Shown: positions 41,005 to 50,534, numbered from the stretch's first letter. The stretch is 64,000 bases of DNA from Nocardioides sp. SLBN-35 (GCF_006715725.1 NZ_VFNU01000001.1:124001-188000), one strand, 5' to 3'. The notes: generated by a model from the letters alone, not told the origin. Translations and numbers: made by a program.

Positions 41005-42123
41005 TCAGACGGACGGGGGCAGGTTGACCGGCTGGGTCGCCTCCTCGGCCGCCTCCGGGCGCGGCGGCCGGCCGGGGATGTGCTGCTTGTGGACCTTCTC
41101 GGTGCGCGGGTCGAGGAGGATCTCGTGGGAGTCGCCGTCGCGGCCGTCGAAGCGGACCGTGACGGTCTCGAAGCCCTTGTGCCGCTGCATCTGGGCGTAC
41201 ATCGCGTAGGCACGGCGGTCCGCCTCGGTCAGGTCGACGGAGTCGGTGAACGGCGTCAGGAGCGCGCGTGGCCACAGCCTGCGGGCGAGCACGACGTTGA
41301 CCTCGATGCCCAGCACGCCCATCACCGCACCGATGTAGAGCAGGCCCATCAGGCCGAGGACGACCCCGAACGCCTCGGTCATGTTGTTGCGGTGTGTGCT
41401 GGCGATGACGTTGGTGACGTACCAGGTGCCGATCCACTGCAGGGCCTGCCAGAGCACCGCGACGGTGAAGCCACCGGGTGCGGCCCGGATCCCCCGGTCG
41501 CGGATCGCCCGGGCGGCCGCCATCCGCAGCAGCACGGTCATCACCGAGCCGAGGATCCCGACGGTCAACAGCCGCACCAGCCAGTGGAACCACCCGTGCC
41601 GGGACAGGTCGCCGACCAGGTTGGTCTCGGTGAGCACCGCCGAGCCGACGAAGACGGTGAAGATCGCGGTGCCGGCCACGGCCAGGATGAACAGGCTGTT
41701 GACCCGGGTCATCACCGGGTGCGGGCGGCTGTTGCGCGGCACGGCCCATGCCGCCGACTGCACGTTCTGCAGCGCGAGGCCGAGCCCGAGCGCGCCGTAC
41801 AGCGCCGTCAGCGAACCCACGATGATGCCGCCGGTCGAGCCCTGGATGCCCTCCGGCCGCCCGAGCGCGTCGCCGATGATCGGGAACTGGCCCAGCGCCG
41901 AGTCGAGGACCTGCTCCTGCAGCGCCTCGCGGCCCTCGAGGATGAACCCGAGGATCGACGTGCCGAGCAGCATGAGCGGGAAGATCGACAAGAAGGCGTA
42001 GAAGGTGAGGATCGCCGCGAGGTAGTTGCCCTGGTCGTCGAAGAACTTGTAGATGACCGCGAGCGGGAAGCCGACAGCGGGCTTGCGCCGCTGCGCCCGA
42101 TCGAGGTCTCCGACAACTCCCAC
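41005..42123 (-). CDS. YihY/BrkB-family membrane protein
   Basis: 372 residues with six or so membrane spans (about 20-290): YLAAILTFYAFLSIFPLML, LTALYGALGLGLALQ, then LVRLLTVGILGSVMTVLL and LMGLLYIGAVMGVLGIEVNVVLA, the BrkB hallmark. A hydrophilic C-terminal tail of about 75 residues follows. Function in the family is poorly known (older RNase BN name is incorrect). It is upstream of the IclR gene in the same direction, 38 bp apart. Confidence 0.9.
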   Translation of the reverse strand: MGVVGDLDRAQRRKPAVGFPLAVIYKFFDDQGNYLAAILTFYAFLSIFPLMLLGTSILGFILEGREALQEQVLDSALGQFPIIGDALGRPEGIQGSTGGIIVGSLTALYGALGLGLALQNVQSAAWAVPRNSRPHPVMTRVNSLFILAVAGTAIFTVFVGSAVLTETNLVGDLSRHGWFHWLVRLLTVGILGSVMTVLLRMAAARAIRDRGIRAAPGGFTVAVLWQALQWIGTWYVTNVIASTHRNNMTEAFGVVLGLMGLLYIGAVMGVLGIEVNVVLARRLWPRALLTPFTDSVDLTEADRRAYAMYAQMQRHKGFETVTVRFDGRDGDSHEILLDPRTEKVHKQHIPGRPPRPEAAEEATQPVNLPPSV

Positions 42124-42183
42124 AGGCGCAACCTATGACATCGACCCCACGCGCCACGGGAGGGTCTCCCCCCGGCGGCCCGA

Positions 42184-43104
42184 TCAGGCCAGCAGCGCGG
42201 AGATCCCGATCGCCACCGGCGCCGAGGCGAGGGTGGACACGAAGATGGCGTCGCGGGCCAGCAGCACGCCGCGCTCGTACCTCATCGCGACGACGAACAC
42301 GTTCTGAGCGGTCGGGAGCGCGGAGAGCAGGGTCACCGCGAACAGGTCGGTGCCGTCGAGACCGACCCCGAACCTCCCGACGACGTACGCCGCCACCGGC
42401 TGGACCACCATCTTCAGCGAGGTGACCGTGGCCAGCGCCCGCGGCGTCACCCCGCGCCCCGGCAGCGGACCGAGGCGGAGCGCGACGCCGTACGCGATCA
42501 GCATGGCCGGCACCGCCATCCCACCCACCAGCTCCAGCGGCGCGTGCACGACCTGCGGCAGCTCGGTGTCGGTGCCCGCGAGCAGCAGGCCGGCGAAGGA
42601 CGCGATCGTCAGCGGGTTGGTGACCGGCCGCGACGCGATCTTGAGGAGCGACGGGCGCTCCGGGCTGGTCACCACGTCGAGGACCGTCAACGCCAGCGGC
42701 TGGAGCACCAGCAGCTGCATCAGCAGCGCCGGGACGACCAGCGCCGCGTCACCGAGCGCGTACGCCGCGATCGGGATGCCGAGGTTGCCCGCGTTGACGT
42801 ACGCCGAGCACAGGCTCGCGACCACCGCGGTGCCGGCGTCGAGGCGTCGTACCCGTGCGATCGCGGCCATGATCCCGGCGCTGACGACCACGCCGGCGGC
42901 CGTCGCGACCAGCGGCCCGGACAGCACCCGGGACGGGTCGGAGTCCTCCAGCACGGTGACCAGCAGCGCCGGGCTCGCGAGGTAGAACGACGCCAGCGAC
43001 AGGCTGCGCTGGCCGTGCAGGTCGACGATGCCGCGGTCGGCCAGGAGCGCGCCGAGGGCGATGACGATCGCGATCGTCCCGAAGCCCTCCAGCACACCGC
43101 CCAC
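42184..43104 (-). CDS. AEC-family (auxin efflux carrier) transporter
   Basis: 306 residues with ten predicted spans, including the central PxxAYALGD-like unwound segment (IAAYALGDAAL) and PLTIASFAGLLLAG. The family exports or imports organic acids such as malate or malonate. Start at 43104 (no clear ribosome site). A tandem hairpin array lies upstream, between its start and the epimerase stop. Confidence 0.88.
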   Translation of the reverse strand: MGGVLEGFGTIAIVIALGALLADRGIVDLHGQRSLSLASFYLASPALLVTVLEDSDPSRVLSGPLVATAAGVVVSAGIMAAIARVRRLDAGTAVVASLCSAYVNAGNLGIPIAAYALGDAALVVPALLMQLLVLQPLALTVLDVVTSPERPSLLKIASRPVTNPLTIASFAGLLLAGTDTELPQVVHAPLELVGGMAVPAMLIAYGVALRLGPLPGRGVTPRALATVTSLKMVVQPVAAYVVGRFGVGLDGTDLFAVTLLSALPTAQNVFVVAMRYERGVLLARDAIFVSTLASAPVAIGISALLA

Positions 43105-43134
43105 GGGTCGATCCCATCACCCGCGGCGCACCGT

Positions 43135-43273
43135 CGGTCGAGGAGGTCGCGCAGCGACCGTCTCCCCCGTCGGTCGAGGAGGTCGCGCAGCGACCGTCTC
43201 CCCGGCGGTCGAGGAGGTCGCGCAGCGACCGTCTCCCCGGCGGTCGAGGAGGTCGCGCAGCGACCGTCTCGAG
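43135..43273. repeat. Four tandem 35/36-bp hairpin repeats
   Basis: CGGTCGAGGAGGTCGCGCAG starts at 43135, 43171, 43206 and 43241. Each unit contains GGTCGC-GCA-GCGACC flanked by GAG/CTC arms, and the last ends TCGAGACC. Located between the epimerase stop and the AEC transporter start. This motif resembles short palindromic repeats common in Nocardioides genomes (recalled, not checked). Confidence 0.9.
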
Positions 43274-43277
43274 ACCC

Positions 43278-44282
43278 TCAGGGGTGCAGCGGCGGCATCC
43301 CGGAGCCGGCCGACCGGGCGGCCCCCGACAGGAACGCCTCGATCGCCTCGGCGGCGGTGTGCCGCGGCGACCAGTCGAGCTCGGCGCGTGCCCGGTCCGT
43401 CGCGAGCAGCGGTACGGCGAGCAGCGCGTCGGCGAGCGAGCCGGGCACGCCGACCAGGCGGGCGAGCCAGCCGAGGTCGAGCGCGCCGCTGACCAGGCGG
43501 GGCGGCACCTCGACGGTCGGTGCGCCGACGATCTCGCCGAGCTCCTGGCGGCGCAGCACGCCGGCGGCCGCCAGGTTGAACGCCCCGGTGACCGGCCGCT
43601 CGACCGCGGCGACGATGGCGCGTGCGACGTCCTCGGCGTGCACCGCCTGGAGCCGCAATCCACGCGGGACGGGCAGGGCCGGGATCAGCCGCGTGTCGAG
43701 CATCCGCGGCCGCAGCAGCGGGCCGCCGAAGATCCGGCGCTGCTCGCTCGCCGCGGAGCGCTGGAACACGAACGCCGGCCGGATCCGGACCACCCGGGTG
43801 TCCTCGCCGGGCGCCTCGAAGGCGTCGAGCACGCGCTCGTTGTAGGCCTTCTCGCGGCAGTAGGCCGCCGCGGACGACCCGTCGGTCTCCCAGCCCTCGT
43901 CGACCAGGTCGTCGTGGTGGGCCGGCGAGTAGGCGGCCACGGAGGAGGCGCAGACGAGCGTGGGGACCCGCTGGCGTCGTACGGCGGACAGCAGGCGGCG
44001 GGTGCCGACGGCGTTGGTCCGCCACGTCTCCTCCGGGCGGTGGGTCGGCTGGAACTTCCAGGCGAGATGGACGACCGCGTCGGCGCCCTCGAGCACCGGG
44101 TCGAGGTCGTCGGTTCCGACGTCGGTGGCTCGCCAGGTGACCGACCCCTCCGCGACGGCGCGGTCGGACAGCTCGGGGCGACGGCGCGCGACGCCCACGA
44201 CCTCGTGCCGGCCGCCGGCGGTGAGCTCCCGGATCACGGCGCTGCCGATATTCCCGGACGCGCCGGTGACGACGACCCTCAT
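43278..44282 (-). CDS. NAD-dependent epimerase/dehydratase family protein
   Basis: 334 residues; extended SDR. GASGNIGSAVI (about 7-17) is the NAD fingerprint. DAVVHLAWKF, ASSVAAYSP and YCREKAYNE (YxxxK, about 140-148) give the active site. It probably acts on a nucleotide sugar or hydroxysteroid. The ATG is preceded by AGGGTCGTC only; the start overlaps the upstream stop by 4 bp. The 3' end abuts the hairpin array. Confidence 0.9.
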   Translation of the reverse strand: MRVVVTGASGNIGSAVIRELTAGGRHEVVGVARRRPELSDRAVAEGSVTWRATDVGTDDLDPVLEGADAVVHLAWKFQPTHRPEETWRTNAVGTRRLLSAVRRQRVPTLVCASSVAAYSPAHHDDLVDEGWETDGSSAAAYCREKAYNERVLDAFEAPGEDTRVVRIRPAFVFQRSAASEQRRIFGGPLLRPRMLDTRLIPALPVPRGLRLQAVHAEDVARAIVAAVERPVTGAFNLAAAGVLRRQELGEIVGAPTVEVPPRLVSGALDLGWLARLVGVPGSLADALLAVPLLATDRARAELDWSPRHTAAEAIEAFLSGAARSAGSGMPPLHP

Positions 44283-44761
44283 GACACGATCCGACGGCGA
44301 GCGGTGGTCAGGTGCAGCTGCGCCAGGAGGTCGAGCTGCCGGTCGGACCGGGCGACGAGGTCGTCGAGGAGTGCGGCGTCGAGCCGCGGTTCGTCGTCGG
44401 CGACCGAGCGCAGCGCCTCCCAGCCGCAGCGCTTGCCCCAGACCGCGATCCGTAGCGCCTCGATCTCGACGAGGTCCGTGAGAGGTGCGCGGGTGAGGAT
44501 CCGGCCGTTGGGCTTGAGCCGACCGAGCTCGGCGCCCGCCTTCGCCGCGACCGTCCCGAGCGTGCTCGGGGAGGTGCCGACGTCGTGCATGATCCGGCGC
44601 AGCGTCTCGCGCTCGTCGGCGACCTCGTCGGCGAGGCTGTCGACGGCGGTCGCGACCGTGGCGATGGCGTGGGTGCGGGCCACCCGCCGGAACAGCGACA
44701 CGCCCGCCGTCGATCCCGCCCAGTGGTGCTGCAGATAGCCGTGAAGAACCTCGTCGTCCAT
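44279..44761 (-). CDS. Conserved hypothetical helical protein
   Basis: 160 residues, all-helical by appearance: LHGYLQHHWAGSTAGVSLFRR, LADEVADERETLRRIMHDVG and LVEIEALRIAVWGKRCGWEAL. The Glu/Asp/His spacing is reminiscent of ferritin-like bundles but I cannot confirm it. Its stop overlaps the epimerase ATG (ATGA). Function unknown. Confidence 0.8.
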   Translation of the reverse strand: MDDEVLHGYLQHHWAGSTAGVSLFRRVARTHAIATVATAVDSLADEVADERETLRRIMHDVGTSPSTLGTVAAKAGAELGRLKPNGRILTRAPLTDLVEIEALRIAVWGKRCGWEALRSVADDEPRLDAALLDDLVARSDRQLDLLAQLHLTTARRRIVS

Positions 44762-44805
44762 CCTCACCGCGTACCCGTTGCGGCGCGCGACAGACTGATT
44801 CAGGC

Positions 44806-45189
44806 TCAGACCGGCTCGGGACCCTCCTGCTCGCGCCGCTCCTGCTCCCTCTTCCTCTGCTCGTGCGCGCGACGCTGCTCCTCGGCCCGCTCGCGCACCT
44901 TGCGCAGGAACTCCTCGTCCTTCTCGGGGTCCGCGGCGGCGAAGCGGCCGCGGCGCTCGTACTCCGGATAGCTCGGCGCCGCGCCCTGCTCGCGGGTCAA
45001 CGGCCGCTCGGTGACCGGACGGCCCGCGATGAACCAGGCGATCGAGCCGGCCAGCGGGAAGAAGAACACGATGAGCAGCCACCAGGTCTTGGCGAGGTTG
45101 CGGACGCTGTCCTCGCGCGCGGTGATCACGTCGACCAGGCAGTAGACCCAGAGGATGAGGACCAGGAGGGGCGGCAGCAGGCGCAGCAT
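44806..45189 (-). CDS. PLDc_N-domain membrane protein with basic/acidic coiled-coil tail
   Basis: 127 residues. Two membrane spans of the PLDc_N type (LLPPLLVLILWVYCLVDVI and WWLLIVFFFPLAGSIAWFI, joined by a short loop), then a Glu/Arg-rich charged coiled coil (about 88-125). No phospholipase domain. ATG 45189. A membrane-anchored scaffold or signalling protein; exact role unknown. A palindromic repeat element lies just upstream. Confidence 0.85.
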   Translation of the reverse strand: MLRLLPPLLVLILWVYCLVDVITAREDSVRNLAKTWWLLIVFFFPLAGSIAWFIAGRPVTERPLTREQGAAPSYPEYERRGRFAAADPEKDEEFLRKVRERAEEQRRAHEQRKREQERREQEGPEPV

Positions 45190-45221
45190 CTCGGCATTGT
45201 GCCCCGCCGCGCTGCCCGCCG

Positions 45222-45337
45222 CGCCAGTTTCACCGGTCGGCCGGTGAAACTGGCGGGGGTTGGACGACAAAACTGGCGCTTGGACGAGGAAGCTTCCTCG
45301 TCCAAGCGCGAGTTTCACCGGTCGGCCGGTGAAACTC
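45222..45337. repeat. Composite palindromic repeat, copy 1
   Basis: Three palindromes in a row: a 15-bp-armed one (45222-45255), a 34-bp perfect palindrome with no loop centred on AAGCTT (45276-45309), and a 12-bp-armed one (45310-45337) with the same GTTTCACCGG core as the first. It fills most of the gap downstream of the acyl-CoA dehydrogenase stop at 45348. A reverse-oriented shorter copy is at 58399. Confidence 0.88.
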
Positions 45338-45347
45338 CCTCCGCGCC

Positions 45348-46514
45348 TCAGTACGACTTCGGCAGCCCCAGCGAGTGCATGGCGACGAAGTTGAGGATCA
45401 TCTCCCGGCTGACGGGGGCGATCCGGCCCAGGCGGGCGGCGACGAGCTGGTTGCCGAGGCCGAGCTCGGTGGTCAGGCCGCTGCCGCCGTGGGTCTGTAC
45501 GGCGACGTCGAGCGCGTTGCAGGCGATCTCGCCGCCGGCGTACTTGGCCATGTTGGCGTACTCGCCGGCCGTGAAGTCGTCGCCCGCGTCGTAGAGCGCG
45601 GCGGCCTTCTGCATCAGCAGCCGGGCCTGCTCGAGCTCGATCTTCACCTTGGCCAACGGGTGCGCGATGCCCTGGTGGGCACCGATCGGCTGGTCCTTCC
45701 ACACGGTGCGGGTCTTGGCGTAGTCGACCGCCTTCTCCAGGGCGTAGCGGGCCTGGCCGCAGGTCATCGCCGCGCCCATGATCCGCTCCGGGTTCAGGCC
45801 GGCGAACAGCTGCCACAGTCCGCCGTCCTCGTCGCCGACCAGGGCGTCGGCGGGCAGTCGCACGTCGTCGAAGAAGAGCGTCCACTGCTTCTCCGGCGCG
45901 ACGAACTCCATCGGGATGTGCTGCCGCTCGAGGCCGGGGGCGTCGGTCGGCATGAGGAACAGCGCGGGCTTGAGCTTGCCGGTCTTGGCGTCGGCGGTGC
46001 GCGCCACGACCAGGATCACGTCGGCCTCGTCGACGCCGGAGATGAACGTCTTCTGGCCCTTGATCACCCACGAGTCGCCGTCGCGGGTGGCGGTGGTGGT
46101 GATCTGGTGGCTGTTGGAGCCCGCGTCGGGCTCGGTGATGGCGAAGGCGGCGACGGTCTCGCCGCTGGCGATGCCGGGCAGCCACCGCTGCTTCTGCTCC
46201 TCGGTGCCGCAGCGGGTGATGATCGAGCCGACGATCGCCGGTGAGACGACCATCATCAGCAGCGGGGCGCCCTGCGCGGACGCCTCCTCGAGGACCGCCG
46301 CCAGGTCGCCCATGCCGCCGCCACCGCCGCCGTACTCCTCGGGGACGTTGACCCCGATGAAGCCGTGCTTGCCGAAGTCGTTCCACAGGTCGGTGGTCTT
46401 GCCGCCCGACCGGGCCTGCTCGGCGACGTACGCGTGGCCGTACTTCGCGGCGAGCGCCTTGACGGAGTCGCGCAGCGCGACCCGCTCGTCGGACTCGGTG
46501 AACGGGATGGTCAT
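45348..46514 (-). CDS. Acyl-CoA dehydrogenase (last gene of the acyl-CoA operon)
   Basis: 388 residues. N-terminal helical domain with VNVPEEYGGGGGG (about 55-67); FAITEPDAGSN (about 123-133) and KTFISGVDEAD (about 154-164) form the FAD/substrate region; C-terminal QTHGGSGLTTELGLGN (about 338-353). It makes a 2-enoyl-CoA and passes electrons to ETF. Start overlaps the carboxylase alpha stop (TGATG). It resembles the acyl-CoA dehydrogenases of citronellyl/branched-chain clusters. Confidence 0.92.
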   Translation of the reverse strand: MTIPFTESDERVALRDSVKALAAKYGHAYVAEQARSGGKTTDLWNDFGKHGFIGVNVPEEYGGGGGGMGDLAAVLEEASAQGAPLLMMVVSPAIVGSIITRCGTEEQKQRWLPGIASGETVAAFAITEPDAGSNSHQITTTATRDGDSWVIKGQKTFISGVDEADVILVVARTADAKTGKLKPALFLMPTDAPGLERQHIPMEFVAPEKQWTLFFDDVRLPADALVGDEDGGLWQLFAGLNPERIMGAAMTCGQARYALEKAVDYAKTRTVWKDQPIGAHQGIAHPLAKVKIELEQARLLMQKAAALYDAGDDFTAGEYANMAKYAGGEIACNALDVAVQTHGGSGLTTELGLGNQLVAARLGRIAPVSREMILNFVAMHSLGLPKSY

Positions 46515-48478
46515 CAGTTGTCCTCCTCGGAGCTCTCCGGCTCCACGACGGCGAGCACGACGCCCGCCTCGACCTGCTGACCGGCGGTCGCCGACAGCTC
46601 GGTGACGGTGCCCGCGTAGGGCGCCGCGATGGTGTGCTGCATCTTCATGGCCTCCATCACGAGGATGGTCTGGCCCTCCTGTACGACGTCCCCGACGGCG
46701 GCGCTCACGGACACGACGCTGCCCGGCATGGGCGCGAGCAGCGAGCCGGCGGCCACCTGGGTGGACGGGTCGACGAAGCGCGGGACGATGCGGAGCGTGG
46801 CGCCGCCGCGCGGACCGTCGACGAGCACGGCATCCCCGCTCACCCGGACCGCGTAGCGCCGGGTCACCCCGTCGACGGCGACCACGACCTCCGAAGGCGA
46901 CGCGGACAGGACGATCACGTCGTCGCGCTCGGCGCTGCGGTAGCCGTAGCGGCCGCCGTACCAGAGCACCTCGACCTCCTCGGCGCCGAGACCGAAGCGG
47001 GTCGAGCGCGGCGCGGCGACGACGTTGCGGAAGCCGGCCGGGATCCGGGACTGCACCGTGGCGGCGAGCCGGCGGTGCTCGGCGAGCGCGACCGCGCCGA
47101 CCAGCGGAAGCAGGTCGTCGGCGCCCCCGGCCGCGAGGGTCTCCGGGTGGTCGCCGTAGAACGAGGTCGCCAGGCCGGCCGGGTCGAGGAAGGCCGGGTG
47201 TCGCAGCGACGCGACGAGCTGGTCGCGGTTGGTGACCAGGCCGTGGATCCGGGCCCTCTCCAGCACCCGCGCGAGCGACCGCGCGGCCTGCTCCCGGGTC
47301 GGCGCCCAGGTGATCACCTTCGACAGCATCGCGTCGTAGAAGGTGCCGACCTCGTCCCCGGTCTCGAAGCCGGTGTCGAGGCGGGTGCCGAAGCCGTCGA
47401 GGGCGAAGGTGTCGTCGTGCTCGACCTCGAGCTCGAGCAGCCGCCCGGTCTGCGGGGCGTAGTCCGCCGCCGGGTCCTCGGCGTAGAGGCGGACCTCGAT
47501 CGCGTGGCCGACCGGCTCGGTGACCGCGGGGACCGGCCGGCCCTCGGCGACCGCGATCTGCAGCTCGACCAGGTCGACGCCGTGGATCAGCTCGGAGACG
47601 GGGTGCTCGACCTGGAGCCGGGTGTTCATCTCCAGGAAGAAGAACCGCTCGGTGTCGGCGTCGTAGAGGAACTCGACGGTGCCGGCGCCGACGTAGTCGA
47701 CCGCCTCGGCCGCGGCCCGCGCAGCGTCGTGCATCGCGGTGCGCACGGCGTCGGACAGGCCGGGCGCGGGCGCCTCCTCGACCACCTTCTGGTGGCGACG
47801 CTGCAGCGAGCAGTCGCGGGTGCCGAAGACCTCGACGTTCCCGGACCGGTCGCCGACGACCTGGACCTCGACATGGCGGCCGCGCTCGACGTACGGCTCG
47901 ACGAAGACGGTGCCGTCGCCGAACGCCGACTCGGCCTCGGCCGAGGCCTTCTCCACCTCGCCGGCCAGCTCGCCGAGCGAGCGCACGACCCGCATGCCGC
48001 GGCCACCGCCGCCGGCCGACGCCTTGACCAGCAGCGGCAGGTCGGCCTCGGTCGCGGTGTCGACGGTCAGGTTGCCGAGCACCGGCACGCCGGCGGCGTC
48101 CATCAGCTTCTTGGACTCGATCTTGGAGCCCATCGAGTCGATCGACGACGGGTCGGGACCGAGCCAGACGAGCCCGGCGTCCGCGACCTGGCGGGCGAAG
48201 CCGGCGTTCTCGGAGAGGAAGCCGTAGCCGGGGTGGATCGCGTCGGCGCCCGCCCGCAGCGCGGCGGCGATGACGAGGTCGCCGCGGAGGTAGGTCTCGG
48301 CGGGGGTGTTCCCCGGCAGCCGTACGGCGGCGTCCGCCTCCCGCACGAACGGCAGGTCCGCGTCGGCGTCGGAGTGCACGGCCACCGTCTCGATGCCGAG
48401 CCGGCGGGCCGTGCGGAACACGCGCCGGGCGATCTCGCCGCGGTTGGCCACGAGGATTCGGGTGATCATGGCGCTCAC
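46514..48478 (-). CDS. Biotin-dependent acyl-CoA carboxylase alpha subunit (BC-BCCP)
   Basis: 654 residues. Biotin carboxylase: ILVANRGEIARRVFRT at the N-terminus, KASAGGGGRGMR (about 157-168, ATP loop), FLEMNTRLQVEHPVSE (about 282-297). C-terminal biotin-carrier domain has the biotinylation motif EAMKM. It transfers carboxybiotin to the beta subunit. GTG 48478 overlaps the beta-subunit stop (GTGA); ATG 48469 is an alternative. Propionyl-, methylcrotonyl- or geranyl-CoA-type substrates are possible. Confidence 0.94.
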   Translation of the reverse strand: MSAMITRILVANRGEIARRVFRTARRLGIETVAVHSDADADLPFVREADAAVRLPGNTPAETYLRGDLVIAAALRAGADAIHPGYGFLSENAGFARQVADAGLVWLGPDPSSIDSMGSKIESKKLMDAAGVPVLGNLTVDTATEADLPLLVKASAGGGGRGMRVVRSLGELAGEVEKASAEAESAFGDGTVFVEPYVERGRHVEVQVVGDRSGNVEVFGTRDCSLQRRHQKVVEEAPAPGLSDAVRTAMHDAARAAAEAVDYVGAGTVEFLYDADTERFFFLEMNTRLQVEHPVSELIHGVDLVELQIAVAEGRPVPAVTEPVGHAIEVRLYAEDPAADYAPQTGRLLELEVEHDDTFALDGFGTRLDTGFETGDEVGTFYDAMLSKVITWAPTREQAARSLARVLERARIHGLVTNRDQLVASLRHPAFLDPAGLATSFYGDHPETLAAGGADDLLPLVGAVALAEHRRLAATVQSRIPAGFRNVVAAPRSTRFGLGAEEVEVLWYGGRYGYRSAERDDVIVLSASPSEVVVAVDGVTRRYAVRVSGDAVLVDGPRGGATLRIVPRFVDPSTQVAAGSLLAPMPGSVVSVSAAVGDVVQEGQTILVMEAMKMQHTIAAPYAGTVTELSATAGQQVEAGVVLAVVEPESSEEDN

Positions 48479-50067
48479 ATCCTGAAGACGCCGAAGTTCA
48501 TGGCGCCCTCGATCGGCTGGTTGTCGATGACGGACAGGCAGATGCCCAGCACCGTCCGGGTGTCGCGCGGGTCGATGACGCCGTCGTCGTAGACCATCCC
48601 CGAGAGGACGTACGGCAGCGACTGCTCCTCGATCTGCGTCTCGACCATCTCCTTGATCGCGACGAATCCCTCGGCGTCGAAGGGCTGGCCCTTCTTCTCC
48701 GCGGACTCGCGGGCGACGATCTCGAGGACGCCGGCGAGCTGCGCCGGGCCCATCACCGACGACTTAGCCGAGGGCCAGGTGAACAGGAACCGCGGGTCGT
48801 AGGCCCGGCCGTTCATGCCGTAGTTGCCGGCGCCGTACGACGAGCCCATGATCACCGTCAGGTGCGGGACCTTCGAGTTGGAGACCGCGTTGATCATCAT
48901 CGCGCCGTGCTTGATGATGCCGCCCTGCTCGTACTCCGCGCCGACCATGTAGCCGGTCGTGTTGTGCAGGAACAGCAGAGGCGTGTCCTTCTGGTTCGCC
49001 AACTGGATGAACTGCGCGGCCTTCTGGGCCTCCTCGCTCATGAGCACGCCGCGGGCGTTGGCGAGGATGCCGATCGGGTGACCGTGCAGCTGGGCCCAGC
49101 CCACGCACAGCGCCGAGCCGTAGAGCGGCTTGAACTCGTCGAAGGGGACCTCGTTGCCGGGGCCGGTCCCGTCGACGATGCGCAGGATCGCCTCGCGCGG
49201 GTCGAAGGGCTCCTTGAGGTCGGTGGGGATCAGGTCGAGCAGGTCCTCGGGGTCGAGGTCCGGCTCGGCGTAGGTCGCGGCGGGGACGGCACCCTGCTTG
49301 CGCCAGTTGAGCCGGGCGACGGTACGACGGGCGAGCCGGATCGCGTCGTGCTCGTCGACGGCGAGGAAGTCGGAGGAGCCGGAGATCCGCGAGTGCATCT
49401 CGGCGCCGCCGAGGGTCTCGTCGTCGGACTCCTCGCCGGTGGCCATCTTCACCAGCGGCGGGCCGGCCAGGAACACCTTGGCCTGCTCCTTGACCATGAT
49501 CACGTAGTCGCTCATGCCGGGCACGTACGCGCCACCCGCGGTGGAGTTGCCGAAGACCACCGAGATGGTGGGCTGCTTGCGGGCGCTGGCCCGGGTGAGG
49601 TCGCGGAACCCGCGGCCGCCGGGGATGAAGATCTCCTTCTGGGTGGGCAGGTCCGCGCCGCCGGACTCGGTGAGGTTGATCGTCGGGAGGAAGTTCTTCT
49701 CGGCGATCTCGGCCGCCCGGAAGGACTTCTTGAGCGACCACGGGTTGAGGGCGCCGCCCTTGACCGTCGGGTCGTTGGCGACGATCAGGCACTCGACGCC
49801 CTCGACGACGCCGATGCCGGTCACCAGCGAGGCGCCGACCGCGAAGTCGCTGCCCCAGCCGGCCAGCGGCATCAGCTCGAGGAACGCGGAGCCCTCGTCG
49901 ACGAGCAGCTCGATCCGCTCGCGGGCGGTGAGCTTGCCGCGCTCACGATGCCGGGCGACGTACTTGCCACCGGCCTCGACCGCCTTCTCCTGCTCCGCGT
50001 GCAGGTCGGCGATCTTGGCCTCCATGGCCGCGCGCCGCTCCTGCTCGGGGGTCTGTGTCGTGGTCAT
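48475..50067 (-). CDS. Acyl-CoA carboxylase beta subunit (carboxyltransferase)
   Basis: 530 residues; MccB/PccB-type carboxyltransferase. N-terminal RHRERGKLTARERIELL, middle NSTAGGAYVPGMSDY (about 173-187), C-terminal GSSYGAGNYGMNGRAYDPRF and MGPAQLAGVL. The last two resemble methylcrotonyl/geranyl-CoA carboxylases more than acetyl-CoA enzymes. Overlaps both neighbours by 4 bp or less. With the alpha subunit it carboxylates an enoyl-CoA in the catabolic pathway, which is inference. Confidence 0.94.
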   Translation of the reverse strand: MTTTQTPEQERRAAMEAKIADLHAEQEKAVEAGGKYVARHRERGKLTARERIELLVDEGSAFLELMPLAGWGSDFAVGASLVTGIGVVEGVECLIVANDPTVKGGALNPWSLKKSFRAAEIAEKNFLPTINLTESGGADLPTQKEIFIPGGRGFRDLTRASARKQPTISVVFGNSTAGGAYVPGMSDYVIMVKEQAKVFLAGPPLVKMATGEESDDETLGGAEMHSRISGSSDFLAVDEHDAIRLARRTVARLNWRKQGAVPAATYAEPDLDPEDLLDLIPTDLKEPFDPREAILRIVDGTGPGNEVPFDEFKPLYGSALCVGWAQLHGHPIGILANARGVLMSEEAQKAAQFIQLANQKDTPLLFLHNTTGYMVGAEYEQGGIIKHGAMMINAVSNSKVPHLTVIMGSSYGAGNYGMNGRAYDPRFLFTWPSAKSSVMGPAQLAGVLEIVARESAEKKGQPFDAEGFVAIKEMVETQIEEQSLPYVLSGMVYDDGVIDPRDTRTVLGICLSVIDNQPIEGAMNFGVFRM

Positions 50068-50534
50068 GCCTCCACCACCGCCTTCATCCTCTCCAGGGTC
50101 GTGCGCATGCCGCGCTCATTGGTCTTGCCGCGCAGCCGGCCCAGCAGCAGCCAGTAGCCGCGCATGAACCAGGCCGGCGTGAGCCGGAAGTACTCCGTGA
50201 CGCTCGTGCCGCCGTTCTCGGGCTGCATCCGGTAGCCCCACGTGTTGAGGGCGTTGCCGTCGAGCCCGACCGCGAACTCGAACACCTCGTTCTCGACGGC
50301 CTTGGTGACCGTGCAGGGCGTCCAGTAGACGGGCCCGACGCCGTTGCGCTTGACGTGTCCCTTGAACCGGGCGCCGGCCACGGGTCCGGTGGCGCCGTGG
50401 GTCCAGGTGGCCTCGAAGGTCTCGGGCGAGAACTCACCGATCCGGGTGACGTCGCTGACCAGCGCCCAGACGTCCTCGACCGGCGCCTTCATGTGCACCG
50501 TCACCTCGCCGCCGAGCGGCTTCAGCAGGCCCAT
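50064..50534 (-). CDS. SRPBCC-family (polyketide cyclase-like) protein
   Basis: 156 residues. START-like fold: HMKAPVEDVWALVSDVTRIGEFSPET at the N-terminus, then beta strands and a C-terminal helix with ERGMRTTLERM. It binds hydrophobic ligands; no catalytic motif is clear. Start overlaps the acyl-CoA dehydrogenase stop (TGATG). In the operon it may carry or condition the acyl substrate. Confidence 0.88.
   Translation of the reverse strand: MGLLKPLGGEVTVHMKAPVEDVWALVSDVTRIGEFSPETFEATWTHGATGPVAGARFKGHVKRNGVGPVYWTPCTVTKAVENEVFEFAVGLDGNALNTWGYRMQPENGGTSVTEYFRLTPAWFMRGYWLLLGRLRGKTNERGMRTTLERMKAVVEA

Noticed and set aside
43135-43273. Tandem repeats as a CRISPR array
   Set aside because: Units are contiguous 35/36-bp repeats with no unique spacers, and no cas genes are present.
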